A DNA stretch of 64,000 bases from CAXXHQ01 sp963665265 (GCA_963665265.2 OY762224.2:248001-312000); one strand, 5' to 3'. Shown: positions 43,407-52,081, numbered from the stretch's first letter. A program made the numbers and translations. The notes: a model not told the origin generated them from the sequence alone.

Positions 43407-44312
43407 ATGCCTGTTCCTGAAACGACTTCCGCCGAAAATCTCGCTCGCTACGTAGGCGGAAAATGCTTGGCGGCCGGACGCGGCTCCGCGTGGCGAGACG
43501 TAACCGCCTTGATTATCGCTCTCCCCTCCGGGTCGCATGCTTTGAGCATGCCTTCGATCAGCGAGCCGATGCTTACATGGATCACTTCCGGCGACATCGA
43601 GATCCGAGAGCGAGAGCTGGAAGGCCCTTGGCTCACAAGCCGTGTGAAGAAAGGTTCCCTCTTCCTCATCGCGGCGGGCGCCCCCTATGAGTGCCACAGC
43701 AAAACGCTCACAGCCGAGCCGTACGAGTGTATGTTCGTCGCAATCGGTTTGCCGCTTCTTCGTCAAGCGTTCGAAGAGGTCTTCGGTGCCAACGCCGATT
43801 ACGCTCAACTAAAAGACGTTTCGGCGTTCGAGGACGTCGTTTTGATTTCGCTCATGGAGCGATTACGCGAGGAATTATCGCGTCGAAAGGCGAGCGCTCT
43901 CTACGTGCAAAGCGTCGGCATGGCGATCGCCGTCCACATGGCCAGAAATTACGCGGCGATCGATAAAAAATCTCGTAAGGGCAGCCCCTCCCTCCCCGGC
44001 TACAAACTCAAACGAATCACCAATTGGATGGCCAACCGCCTCGCCGAAGAGTTCAATCTCGATCAATTGGCCGATCAAGCGGGCTTGAGCAAGTTTTACT
44101 TCAACCGCCTGTTCAAGAGCGCCACGGGCGTATCGCCGTCCCACTACCATACCGCTCTACGGATGGAAGAAGCTCGGCGCCTGCTCCGTGAAACCAAAAA
44201 AAGCGTCGTGGCCGTCGCCCTCGAATTAGGCTACGCCACTCCCAGCCACTTCGCCCAAGTCTTTCGAAAAGAGACGGGCTTATCTCCGAGCGACTACCGT
44301 CGGCAACGTTAG
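43407..44312 (+). CDS. AraC-family transcription regulator
   Basis: The C-terminal 100 residues (about 200-301) are a double helix-turn-helix of the AraC type: LADQAGLSKFYFNRLFKSAT for the first and VAVALELGYATPSHFAQVFR for the second, ending in RKETGLSPSDYRR. The first 170 residues resemble the AraC_N type sensor domain (SMPSISEPMLTWITSGDIEI and an all-beta pattern). Such regulators often control nearby oxidoreductase genes. The DUF362, carboxymuconolactone-decarboxylase-like and reductase genes downstream are plausible targets. No clear ribosome-binding site precedes ATG 43407. The ligand is unknown. Confidence 0.9.
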   Translation: MPVPETTSAENLARYVGGKCLAAGRGSAWRDVTALIIALPSGSHALSMPSISEPMLTWITSGDIEIRERELEGPWLTSRVKKGSLFLIAAGAPYECHSKTLTAEPYECMFVAIGLPLLRQAFEEVFGANADYAQLKDVSAFEDVVLISLMERLREELSRRKASALYVQSVGMAIAVHMARNYAAIDKKSRKGSPSLPGYKLKRITNWMANRLAEEFNLDQLADQAGLSKFYFNRLFKSATGVSPSHYHTALRMEEARRLLRETKKSVVAVALELGYATPSHFAQVFRKETGLSPSDYRRQR

Positions 44313-44570
44313 ACTCAGCTTCTCAACTATTTTCTTCATCCGTTTTTGTCGAATTGCCCGATCAAGGCGGCCGCCGAGATCGCGTTCCCAGATGCGCTAT
44401 CCAGTTTCGAGCAATATCGCGACAGGTTGTGCAAGATCGCGTGCGACGATCTCGCCTTCGCGGGATAAGATATCTTTAACGAGCGATTTGCCGAATATAT
44501 AAATCGTCCGCGAAACAGGGAAATTTGTCACCATTACCCGTCCGACGGCAATACGTTTTGGAGAAATGCG

Positions 44571-45554
44571 ATGCAAGAGCCAACGTCACGTCGTGAGTTC
44601 ATAAAAGCTGGCACGGCCGTCGTGGGATCCCTTGCCGCAACTGGCCTTATGGAAGGAATTAGCTCAGCGGCCGAAGAGCAAAGCCGTTCCGCGAACGTGT
44701 TCTTCACCGAGGACATCAGCCCACGCGGCCTGCTGAAAATCTACGACAAGATCAAGCGAAACATCACTGGTAAAGTCGCCATTAAGCTGCACACCGGCGA
44801 GCCGAATGGTCCTAACATTCTGCCGCGCGACATGGTAAAAAAACTGCAACAGAGCATCCCTCACAGCTGTCTGGCGGAGACCAACACGCTGTACAAAGGC
44901 AAACGCTATTCAACCGAGGACCATCGCGAAACGCTGAAAATCAACGGCTGGAATTTCTGCCCAGTGGACATCATGGACGAGGATGGCGCGGTAATGATTC
45001 CCGTTAAAAACGGGAATCGCTTCCAAAACATCTCCGTCGGAAAACACATGCTAAATTACGACTCGATGGTGGTCCTTACTCATTTCAAAGGGCACGCCAT
45101 GGGCGGGTTCGGCGGCTCGATGAAGAATATCGCCATCGGATGCGCGGACGGTCGTATCGGAAAGAAAATGGTTCATGCGGCTCCCGACAACGATGATTGG
45201 ACAAGCTGGCTTAACGGCGAACCGTTCCAAGAAAACATGGTGGAGTCCGCCAAAGCAGTCATCGACCACTTCGGCGATCGTATCGTTTATATCAACGTAT
45301 TGCGCAACATGTCCGTCGACTGCGACTGCGCCGGCGTCGGCGCCGCCCCAGTCAAGGCTCGAAACATCGGCATTCTCGGTTCCCTCGACATCTTGGCCCT
45401 CGAACAAGCTTCGATTGACATGGTGTACAAATTGCCGGAAGCGGAACTTCACGACCTCCGAGAGCGCATCGAATCCCGAAAAGGCTTGCGGCAATTGACC
45501 TACATGAAAGAGATGCGTATGGGCGACGATCAATACCAGATCGTCAAGATATAA
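44571..45554 (+). CDS. Tat-exported DUF362 protein
   Basis: The N-terminus TSRREFIKAGTAVVGSLAATG is a textbook twin-arginine signal, implying export of a folded, probably cofactor-containing protein. The DUF362 domain follows: KVAIKLHTGEPNGPNILPRD, then VVLTHFKGHAMGGFGGSMKN with clustered His and Gly, and a late DCDCAGVGAAPV cysteine pair. Related proteins are often fused to ferredoxin domains, but no 4Fe-4S ferredoxin motif is present. GGAG seven bases before the ATG supports the start. It heads a probable operon with the next two genes (gaps of 32 and -4 bases). Function unknown; a redox role is inferred. Confidence 0.88.
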   Translation: MQEPTSRREFIKAGTAVVGSLAATGLMEGISSAAEEQSRSANVFFTEDISPRGLLKIYDKIKRNITGKVAIKLHTGEPNGPNILPRDMVKKLQQSIPHSCLAETNTLYKGKRYSTEDHRETLKINGWNFCPVDIMDEDGAVMIPVKNGNRFQNISVGKHMLNYDSMVVLTHFKGHAMGGFGGSMKNIAIGCADGRIGKKMVHAAPDNDDWTSWLNGEPFQENMVESAKAVIDHFGDRIVYINVLRNMSVDCDCAGVGAAPVKARNIGILGSLDILALEQASIDMVYKLPEAELHDLRERIESRKGLRQLTYMKEMRMGDDQYQIVKI

Positions 45555-45586
45555 CAAAAAACGAATCCAAAAAAGAAGGCGCCGTG

Positions 45587-46402
45587 ATGGCCAGCAGCGA
45601 AGCGGCACGCAAAAATCACGAAGTATTGTTTCCCAATCACAAATCGAAATTAAGCGAAACCGATCCGGAGTTGATCGAGATATTCGAAAGTTTCGCTTTC
45701 GACGAAGTTCTCCGCCACGGCAACTTAGACGTCAAGACGCGGCTCATGGTCATTTTAAGCTCTATGCTCGCCAGCCAAACCTTGGGCGAATTTAAAATCA
45801 TTTTGGGCGGCGCGTTGAACGCAGGCGTGACTCCTATCGAAGTCAAAGAAATCATCTATCAGGCCGTTCCGTACTTGGGCGTCGCAAAAGTATTCGAGTT
45901 CCTCCTAGCCGCCAACGAGATATTGGAAAGCAAAGGCGTAAAGTTGCCGCTCGAAGGACAGTCCGCGACTTCGCCGGAAACGCGATTTGAAAAAGGGCTG
46001 GCTCTATCCAAGTCGATTTTCGGCGAAGCGATTGACGCCATGTACGAGCAATCGCCGGAAAATCAAATCCATATCCAAAGATATCTATCGGCAAACTGCT
46101 TCGGCGATTACTATACGAGAACGGGCCTCGACCTCAAAACCAGAGAGCTTTTAACCTTCGCGATGCTTCTCTCGCTCGGCGGATGCGAGCCGCAATTGAA
46201 AGGCCATATCCAGGGCAACGCGAACGTCGGAAACGATAAGGAAACGATGCTCGACGTCGTAACGCAGTTGTTGCCGTACGTCGGTTATCCGCGAACGCTC
46301 AACGCGATTAGATGCTTGAATGAAGTGATGCCGGAAAAACAAAGCCATGTAAAGTCCGCGAATCACGCGGACGATATGTGCCACGAAAGGAAAAGCGAAT
46401 GA
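45587..46402 (+). CDS. carboxymuconolactone decarboxylase-like protein, two CMD domains
   Basis: Two copies of the all-helical CMD fold occur: VKTRLMVILSSMLASQTLGE (about 45-64) and TRELLTFAMLLSLGGCEPQL (about 186-205). AhpD-type members use a CxxC pair as a peroxidase-linked thiol site; here that pair is absent, so an AhpD activity is doubtful. There is no signal peptide, unlike both neighbours. Start: ATG 45587 after AGAAGG; GTG 45584 is an alternative. The stop codon overlaps the next start in ATGA, which indicates translational coupling with the flavodoxin gene. Confidence 0.88.
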   Translation: MASSEAARKNHEVLFPNHKSKLSETDPELIEIFESFAFDEVLRHGNLDVKTRLMVILSSMLASQTLGEFKIILGGALNAGVTPIEVKEIIYQAVPYLGVAKVFEFLLAANEILESKGVKLPLEGQSATSPETRFEKGLALSKSIFGEAIDAMYEQSPENQIHIQRYLSANCFGDYYTRTGLDLKTRELLTFAMLLSLGGCEPQLKGHIQGNANVGNDKETMLDVVTQLLPYVGYPRTLNAIRCLNEVMPEKQSHVKSANHADDMCHERKSE

Positions 46403-47037
46403 CTTCAAGACGATGGCTGACGGCGTTAATTGCCGCGTTTATCTTGTGCGGCGGCGTATGGGCGCAAACCAATTCTCAAAGCGTGCGGAAAATGAACGAA
46501 TCTTCCTCTCAGAGCGGAACTAAGTCCAAACGCATTCTCGTCGCCTATTTTTCCCACACCGGTAATACCCGAGAAATCGCGAACCAAATTCACGACCGCG
46601 TCGGCGGCGAATTATTTGAAATTGCGAGCGTCGAACCCTATCCCGCGAAATATGACGACGTCGTAAAACAGGCCGCCAAAGAGCAGAAGGATGCGGCGCG
46701 TCCCAAGCTAAAAAACAAACTCGAGGACCCGCAGTCGTACGATGTGATATTCGTGGGCTATCCGAACTGGTGGGACTCATTTCCTATGCCTGTGGCGACT
46801 TTCCTGACGGAAAATGATTTTTCCGGCAAAACATTGATTCCGTTTTGCACTCATGGAGGAAGCCGTATGGGCCATAGCGTGACCGATATGGCCAAGCTCT
46901 GCCCAAAATCCAAGATGCTAGAAGGACTTGCAATCCAGGGGCGGAGCGTGAAAAATGCGAACAAGGACGTCGCCGACTGGTTAAAGAAGCTGGGTTTTAG
47001 CGCCGTAAAAAAGCCGAATGACGGTTCCGCAAAGTAA
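46399..47037 (+). CDS. exported flavodoxin
   Basis: A flavodoxin domain of the Flavodoxin_4 type begins at about residue 45: ILVAYFSHTGNTREIANQI is the FMN phosphate loop, and VGYPNWWDSFPMPVATFL holds the aromatic flavin-contact loop. Unusually, the protein begins MTSRRWLTALIAAFILCGGV and continues with an Ala-Gln junction, a Sec or Tat-like signal, so the flavodoxin should be outside the cytoplasm. The ATG at 46399 overlaps the preceding stop codon by four bases. The 212-aa protein is complete. It may exchange electrons with the Tat-exported DUF362 protein encoded two genes upstream; this is inference. Confidence 0.88.
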   Translation: MTSRRWLTALIAAFILCGGVWAQTNSQSVRKMNESSSQSGTKSKRILVAYFSHTGNTREIANQIHDRVGGELFEIASVEPYPAKYDDVVKQAAKEQKDAARPKLKNKLEDPQSYDVIFVGYPNWWDSFPMPVATFLTENDFSGKTLIPFCTHGGSRMGHSVTDMAKLCPKSKMLEGLAIQGRSVKNANKDVADWLKKLGFSAVKKPNDGSAK

Positions 47038-47633
47038 AACAGGGGCGATCGTCGATTCGTCGGAGCCGTTAATCAGACGTTCTTAATAGATCCAAACCAT
47101 ACAATTGCGGGTTCATCCGAATATTGCATACTTTTTGAGATCGCCGTTTTTTGCCTGCGTCAAACAATACCGGTTTTCGCTTGAAATTGGGCCATGCTTT
47201 CCGTTAGTTTGCTCCTCTGAACCGTCACAAGAATAAGCGACGCGCTCTTTGACAATCCAACTACCGACTCACCGTGATGACTTTGCGTTTTTGTGACTTA
47301 CGGCGATCCGCCGATCCGAGAGATTTCAATTTTTCGGCTTAAAAAGGCGTCCATATTCTTTTTCGCGTTCCGAATTCATCAACCTATGTATCAGAGCAGT
47401 AACCATAACTCGCCTTCGACGGACGGCATGCCTGCCAGCGTCTGCGACGCAAACGTCGAGAAAGAAAAGTTTCCTAAAAGAAATGGCCGCAAGAAAGCCC
47501 GTGAATAGTCGGACGCTATGGTGCAAGGACGCAATATCCGGTTGATCCCAATTGCGCAAATTCGAGCGCTGAGCCCTCCTCTTGCCGCGTCAGATAGAAT
47601 TAAAAGCCATACAAACACGACCGGAGCGAAGAA
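47038..47633. other. gap of about 600 bases with a dispersed repeat segment
   Basis: No gene was recognised. The segment 47203-47260 is related to 13994-14050: both contain TGCTCC(C/T)CTGAA(T/C)CGTC and the identical 16-base core CGCGCTCTTTGACAAT, with a variable middle. Downstream text resembles the degenerate repeats near 13860. The aldo/keto reductase gene therefore probably has its own promoter close to 47590. Confidence 0.55.
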
Positions 47634-48641
47634 ATGCAAAAACGCAAACTTGGAAAAAGTAACCTGGAAGTCTCGGCCCTAGGACTCGGCTGCATGGGGA
47701 TGAGCTTTTCCTACGGCCTCCCCAAAGATAAGCAAGAAATGGTAGCGTTGCTCCGGGCCGCCGTCGAACGCGGCGTCACGTTCTTCGATACTGCCGAAGT
47801 TTACGGCCCGTTCACCAACGAAGAATTGCTGGGCGAAGCGCTCGCCCCCGTCCGCGAAAAAGTGGTGATCGCCACCAAGTTCGGATTCGATCTGAATCCT
47901 GAATTCGATTCTCGCGCAATGAAGCGAGGACCCGGACTAGATAGCCGCCCCGAGCATATCAAACAGGCGGTCGAAGGCTCGCTCAAGCGACTCAAGACCG
48001 AAACGATCGACCTACTCTATCAACACCGTGTTGACCAAAACGTGCCGATCGAAGATGTGGCCGGGACGGTGAAGGAATTGATTCAACAAGGAAAAGTCAA
48101 GTATTTCGGCCTTTCCGAAGCAAGCGTCCAGACGATCCGCCGCGCGCACGCGGTCCAGCCGGTCACGGCGCTGCAAAGCGAATACTCGCTGTGGACGAGA
48201 ACTCCCGAGAAGGAAGTGATTCCGACGCTCGAGGAACTGGGAATCGGCTTCGTGCCGTACAGCCCTCTTGGCCGAGGTTTTCTCACGGGCAAGATGGACG
48301 AAAAGACGACCTTCGAGAGTTCCGACTTTCGCAGCGCCCTGCCTCGCTTCGCGCCGGAAGCGCTCAAGGCGAATCAAACGCTCATCAGCCTGCTTGAAAG
48401 CATCGCAAAGCGGAAGGACGCGACGCCCGCCCAAATTGCGCTCGCTTGGCTCTTGGCGCAAAAGCCGTGGATCGTTCCGATTCCCGGCACGACCAAACCG
48501 CATCGTTTGGAGGAAAACATCGGAGCGGTCTCCCTCGAACTAACGGCGGACGATCTCCGCGACATCGACGAGGCGGCGTCAAAGATCACGATTCAAGGAG
48601 CTCGCTATCCGGAAAAACTCGAACAATTGACCGGCCGCTAA
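47634..48641 (+). CDS. aldo/keto reductase
   Basis: The TIM-barrel AKR family reduces carbonyl compounds with NADPH in the cytosol. The tetrad is visible: Asp and Tyr in FFDTAEVYGPFTNEELLG (about 51-68), Lys in VIATKFGFD (about 80-88), and His in LLYQHRVDQNVPIED (about 127-141). PGTTKPHRLEENIGA near the C-terminus is the NADP-phosphate site. At 335 aa it matches the YhdN/AKR11-13 group. The start codon follows GGAG at seven bases. It lies between the flavodoxin gene and a zinc alcohol dehydrogenase gene. Confidence 0.95.
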   Translation: MQKRKLGKSNLEVSALGLGCMGMSFSYGLPKDKQEMVALLRAAVERGVTFFDTAEVYGPFTNEELLGEALAPVREKVVIATKFGFDLNPEFDSRAMKRGPGLDSRPEHIKQAVEGSLKRLKTETIDLLYQHRVDQNVPIEDVAGTVKELIQQGKVKYFGLSEASVQTIRRAHAVQPVTALQSEYSLWTRTPEKEVIPTLEELGIGFVPYSPLGRGFLTGKMDEKTTFESSDFRSALPRFAPEALKANQTLISLLESIAKRKDATPAQIALAWLLAQKPWIVPIPGTTKPHRLEENIGAVSLELTADDLRDIDEAASKITIQGARYPEKLEQLTGR

Positions 48642-48692
48642 ACAGCGACGCGCGTCCAATGACAACTTAATAAATTTGTATAAGGATAAATC

Positions 48693-49751
48693 ATGTACAA
48701 CGCGAAAGCTTACTCCGCCGCAAGCGCGACGTCTCCGCTTGCCGCCGCCACGATTGCGCGTCGAGATACGACCGAGCATGACGTGCGGATCGAAATCCTT
48801 TTTTGCGGCGTCTGCCACTCCGATCTCCACACGGTTCGCAACGAGTGGCGCGAAATGATGCCTACGGTCTACCCGTGCGTTCCCGGCCATGAAATCGTCG
48901 GACGCGTTACCAAAGTCGGCGCGGCGGTCACAAAATACAAGCCGGGCGACTTGGCTGCGGTCGGTTGCCTAGTCGATTCAGACCGAACCTGTCCGCACTG
49001 CCAAGCCAATCTCGAACAGTTCTGCCCCCACCCGACCTTCACGTATAACGCGCCCGATAAACATCTGGGCGGCGTGACCTACGGCGGCTATTCCGACAGC
49101 ATCGTCGTCGACGAGAATTTCGTTCTGCGGGTCCCCGCGAACCTTAACCTCGCCGGAGCGGCGCCGCTACTCTGCGCCGGAATCACGACATATTCGCCGA
49201 TGCGTCACTGGGGCGTAACCGCCGGCAAAAAGGTCGGCGTCGTAGGCATCGGCGGACTGGGACATATGGGCGTCAAATTCGCGCACGCGCTCGGCGCCCA
49301 TACTGTCGTCTTCACTACGTCGCCTAGCAAAAAAGAGGACGCGCTCCGTCTCGGCGCCGATGAAGTCGTCATCTCTCGAAACGCCGACGAAATGCAAAAG
49401 CACGCAGGCAGTTTCGACTTCATTCTCGACGCCGTCGCCGCCGAACATGACATTAACGCCTATATCAACCTGCTCGCTCGCGACGGCAACATCACTCTTG
49501 TCGGCGCGCCCGCAAAGCCTTTGGGAGTCTCCGCGTTCGCCCTTCTCATGGGACGACGCAGCCTTTCCGGCTCTCTGATCGGCGGCATCGCCGAGACGCA
49601 GGAGATGCTCGATTTTTGCGGAACGCATAACATCACATCCGACGTCGAAGTCATTCCCATCCAAAAGATCAACGAAGCGTACGATCGCATGCTAAAATCC
49701 GACGTGAAGTATCGCTTCTCCATCGACATGGCCTCGCTGAAGGCCGGTTGA
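48693..49751 (+). CDS. zinc-dependent alcohol/aldehyde dehydrogenase
   Basis: This is a medium-chain dehydrogenase of the NADP-dependent YahK/CAD type. The catalytic zinc site is CGVCHSDLHTVRNEW followed by GHEIVGRV, and the second zinc is held by the cysteines of DRTCPHCQANLEQFC. The nucleotide-binding loop is GIGGLGHMGVKFAHALGA. At 352 aa it is full length. It probably interconverts aldehydes and alcohols with NADPH. The ribosome site AAGGA precedes the ATG. It follows the aldo/keto reductase by 51 bases and precedes the FMN reductase by 52 bases, so the three may be one unit. Confidence 0.94.
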   Translation: MYNAKAYSAASATSPLAAATIARRDTTEHDVRIEILFCGVCHSDLHTVRNEWREMMPTVYPCVPGHEIVGRVTKVGAAVTKYKPGDLAAVGCLVDSDRTCPHCQANLEQFCPHPTFTYNAPDKHLGGVTYGGYSDSIVVDENFVLRVPANLNLAGAAPLLCAGITTYSPMRHWGVTAGKKVGVVGIGGLGHMGVKFAHALGAHTVVFTTSPSKKEDALRLGADEVVISRNADEMQKHAGSFDFILDAVAAEHDINAYINLLARDGNITLVGAPAKPLGVSAFALLMGRRSLSGSLIGGIAETQEMLDFCGTHNITSDVEVIPIQKINEAYDRMLKSDVKYRFSIDMASLKAG

Positions 49752-49803
49752 ACCGGGGCTCAGGCCGAAACGCCGGCTAGAACAATTACAATTAGGCGAT
49801 AAG

Positions 49804-50343
49804 ATGAGCAAAAACGTTTTAGCGTTGTCTTCCAGTCCGCGCAAGGGGGGCAACTCCGACTTGCTGTGCGATCAATTTTTGTCGGGCGCCCAAGAGGCCG
49901 GACATCGCGCGGAGAAGATATTCCTCAAAGACCAACGCATTGAATACTGCACAGGCTGCGGCGCGTGCTTTAACGGAGCGAAAAGCTGCGTTCAGAATGA
50001 CGACATGGCCGAGATACTGGAAAAAATGATCGCCGCCGATGTAATCGCGCTGGCCACGCCCGTCTATTTTTATACGATGTGCGCGCAGATGAAAACTCTG
50101 ATCGACCGAACGTGTTCGCGCTATGCGGAAATCAAGGACAAGGAGTTTTATTTCATCGCAACCGCCGCCGAGGACGAAAAGGAGACTTTGCACGGTACGC
50201 TCGAAGGCCTGCGACTCTTCATCGACTGCCTGGATGGCTCAAAGGAAAAGGGCGTCATCCATGGAACGGGCCTCTGGGAGAGCGGCGCCGTTAAAGACGG
50301 CGACCTACTGAAACAGGCCTACGAGATGGGAAAAGCGGTCTGA
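49804..50343 (+). CDS. flavodoxin-fold NADPH-dependent FMN reductase
   Basis: VLALSSSPRKGGNSD is the FMN phosphate loop; the cysteine group CTGCGACFNGAKSC (Cys49, 52, 55 and 61) resembles the cluster-binding region of iron-sulfur flavoproteins. ATPVYFYTMCAQMKTLIDR is the flavin-contact block. It is a shorter relative (179 aa) of the 5459-6085 protein. It probably uses NAD(P)H to reduce flavins, quinones or an iron-sulfur partner. It ends the reductase group on the plus strand and is convergent, with a 10-base gap, with the C_GCAxxG_C_C gene. Confidence 0.88.
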   Translation: MSKNVLALSSSPRKGGNSDLLCDQFLSGAQEAGHRAEKIFLKDQRIEYCTGCGACFNGAKSCVQNDDMAEILEKMIAADVIALATPVYFYTMCAQMKTLIDRTCSRYAEIKDKEFYFIATAAEDEKETLHGTLEGLRLFIDCLDGSKEKGVIHGTGLWESGAVKDGDLLKQAYEMGKAV

Positions 50344-50353
50344 TCGGCAACGC

Positions 50354-50794
50354 TCACCCCAATAGCTCTTCGACCGTTTCGACCGCTCGCTCAACATACC
50401 GACGGCAGCGAGTCTTGAAAACCCCGGCTTCGGCCGCCTGCTGACGCGATTCGGGCGAGTTCATGTCGTAGCCCGTCAACTCGTTGCATATCAGCGAGCC
50501 GTGCTCAGCGACGAAACGAGCCATAAATTCGCGCGAGACCTCGTACGCCTTTTCACGCGACTCAAGGTCGAAAGCGTCTTTCATGGAATGCTTCAAACCG
50601 ACCGCCATGAGCGCGCCGGTCGCGGCTCCGCAAATGCCGCCGGTCCGGGCGACGCCCCCGCCGAAGGCTTGGGCCACTTGAACGGCCGTTTCATAAGGAA
50701 GCCCCAGCGACTTGCCGCTCGCCGATAAGACGCATTGGGCGCAATTGAAATTGCCGGTAAACATAGACACCGCCGCTTCGGACGCTTCGCTCAT
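50354..50794 (-). CDS. C_GCAxxG_C_C family redox protein
   Basis: The family name describes its cysteine pattern. Here NCAQCVLSASG (Cys18 and 21), GGICGAATGALMAVG, and the late CNELTGYD and KTRCRRYVE cysteines fit it. Members are small helical proteins, often next to oxidoreductases, with a suspected redox or metal role and no established function. At 146 aa it is complete. AAGGAGA seven bases before the ATG fixes the start. Its location beside the FMN reductase suggests participation in the same redox system. Confidence 0.9.
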   Translation of the reverse strand: MSEASEAAVSMFTGNFNCAQCVLSASGKSLGLPYETAVQVAQAFGGGVARTGGICGAATGALMAVGLKHSMKDAFDLESREKAYEVSREFMARFVAEHGSLICNELTGYDMNSPESRQQAAEAGVFKTRCRRYVERAVETVEELLG

Positions 50795-50833
50795 CTAAAC
50801 GTCTCCTTAAATGAATGCGTTATAGACAAGACC

Positions 50834-50894
50834 CGCGGCGAACGCAAAAGGTTCGCCGCGAAGCAAGTAGTAGGTCAGGCACGCCGTGCCTGAC
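50834..50894. repeat. two inverted repeats upstream of the C_GCAxxG_C_C gene
   Basis: CGCGGCGAAC and GTTCGCCGCG form a perfect 10-bp stem with a 7-base loop (50834-50860). Next to it, GTCAGGCAC-GCC-GTGCCTGAC (50874-50894) is a variant of the dispersed TCATGCAC palindrome in which two bases have changed on both arms. The first could terminate the YchF-like transcript, although no T-run follows. Confidence 0.7.
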
Positions 50895-50962
50895 GCAAGC
50901 CAAAGCGGCGGCCGTACTCGCCACATAGCGCGTTCCGTACAGCCGCGTTGCTCGCCTCCGGC

Positions 50963-51997
50963 CTAAACGCTAAAACGAATGACCAAGATGTCGTCGTCTT
51001 TGACGACGTAGTCTTTCGGTTCTTGGCGGAAGAGTTTTTGGGCTTTCACTTCGCGCTCGCTGCCGAGCCGAACAAGATCGCCGACGGTCATGATTTCAGC
51101 GCGGATGAAGCCGCGGGCGAGATCGCTATGGATCCCGTCGGCCGCTTCGAGCGCCGTGCCGCCTTGCCGAATGAGCCACGTGCGAACTTCTTTGTCGCCG
51201 GCGGTGAAGAACGTCGCTTGGCCGGAGACGGTCATGATCTGGCGAATTAGCTCGTCGCGATCGACGCTCGTGATTCCCATTTCGCTCTTGAACGCCTCAC
51301 GATCCTCCGGCGACATCTTAGCAAGTTCCAACTCTAACCCGGCGGGCACCACCGCAACCGGCGTCGCTGCGGTCGCTAATGCTTTGAAGCGATCGGGATC
51401 GGTTTCGTCGTCGGCCGCATTGACCACGACCAATCGCGGCTTTTCGCTAAAGAGGCGGAACGCGCGGGTAACCTTTTTCTGCTCGTCGTTCATCTCGGAT
51501 TCGCGAAGCGGCTTGCCGGCCTCCATCGACTCGAGCACGACCTTTAAAACGTTGTATTCGATCTCCAGCAATTGATGCTCGGCGCGAGGAATCGGCTTTT
51601 TCAGCGACTCTTCGAGACGTTCGATGCGGCCGGTGAGAATCGTCATATCGGCCAGGAGCAAATCCTCGTCGAAAGCGGCGAGATCGTTTTTCGGATCCGT
51701 TTCACCAAAGGCCGAAACGACGAAAATCAAGCAACCGGCTTCGCGGAGCATGGCCAGCTTGGCGGCGTTGCCTTCGTGTTTGCGGCTTAAGCCCGGAGTG
51801 TCGACGATCTCAATCGAGGCGACCGTAACTTTCTTCGGATTATAAATCTTGCACAGCGGCTCGAAGCGCTTGTCGGGAATCGGCGTCATCGCGCTTTGGC
51901 CGGAGTGAGCCTGCGACGGATCGGGCTCGACTCCCGTCAGCCAATGAAACAACGTGCTTTTTCCGGAACCTTGATAACCGACCAAACCAATTTTCAT
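50963..51997 (-). CDS. YchF/Obg-type GTPase-like protein
   Basis: This is a P-loop NTPase of the YchF group, which binds ribosomes and is thought to prefer ATP. The P-loop reads GYQGSGKSTLFHW, diverging from the usual GLPNVGKST. G3 is VDTPGLSRKHEGNAAKL, and the base-recognition motif is replaced by VVNAADDE, as in YchF where the NKxD is modified. The C-terminal TGS-like domain (DUF933), with FFTAGDKEVRTWLIRQG and GFIRAEIMTVGDL, is complete. At 344 aa it is slightly shorter than standard YchF (about 363). A divergent paralogue of the housekeeping ychF is possible. Confidence 0.85.
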   Translation of the reverse strand: MKIGLVGYQGSGKSTLFHWLTGVEPDPSQAHSGQSAMTPIPDKRFEPLCKIYNPKKVTVASIEIVDTPGLSRKHEGNAAKLAMLREAGCLIFVVSAFGETDPKNDLAAFDEDLLLADMTILTGRIERLEESLKKPIPRAEHQLLEIEYNVLKVVLESMEAGKPLRESEMNDEQKKVTRAFRLFSEKPRLVVVNAADDETDPDRFKALATAATPVAVVPAGLELELAKMSPEDREAFKSEMGITSVDRDELIRQIMTVSGQATFFTAGDKEVRTWLIRQGGTALEAADGIHSDLARGFIRAEIMTVGDLVRLGSEREVKAQKLFRQEPKDYVVKDDDILVIRFSV

Positions 51998-52052
51998 ATT
52001 ATTCGCAACTTTCTATTTTCGTTAAACGCAAACGCCGCGTCCTTCTCACCGT

Positions 52053-52079
52053 CCCCTACGCCCTACCCCCTATGCCCCA
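52053..52079 (-). repeat. G-rich heptamer-like repeat after the decarboxylase stop
   Basis: On the minus strand it reads GGGGCATAGGGGGTAGGG then CGTAGGGG, four G tracts beginning four bases after the TAG stop codon. It is a degenerate member of the CCCTAYG family. Confidence 0.75.
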
Positions 52080-52081
52080 CT

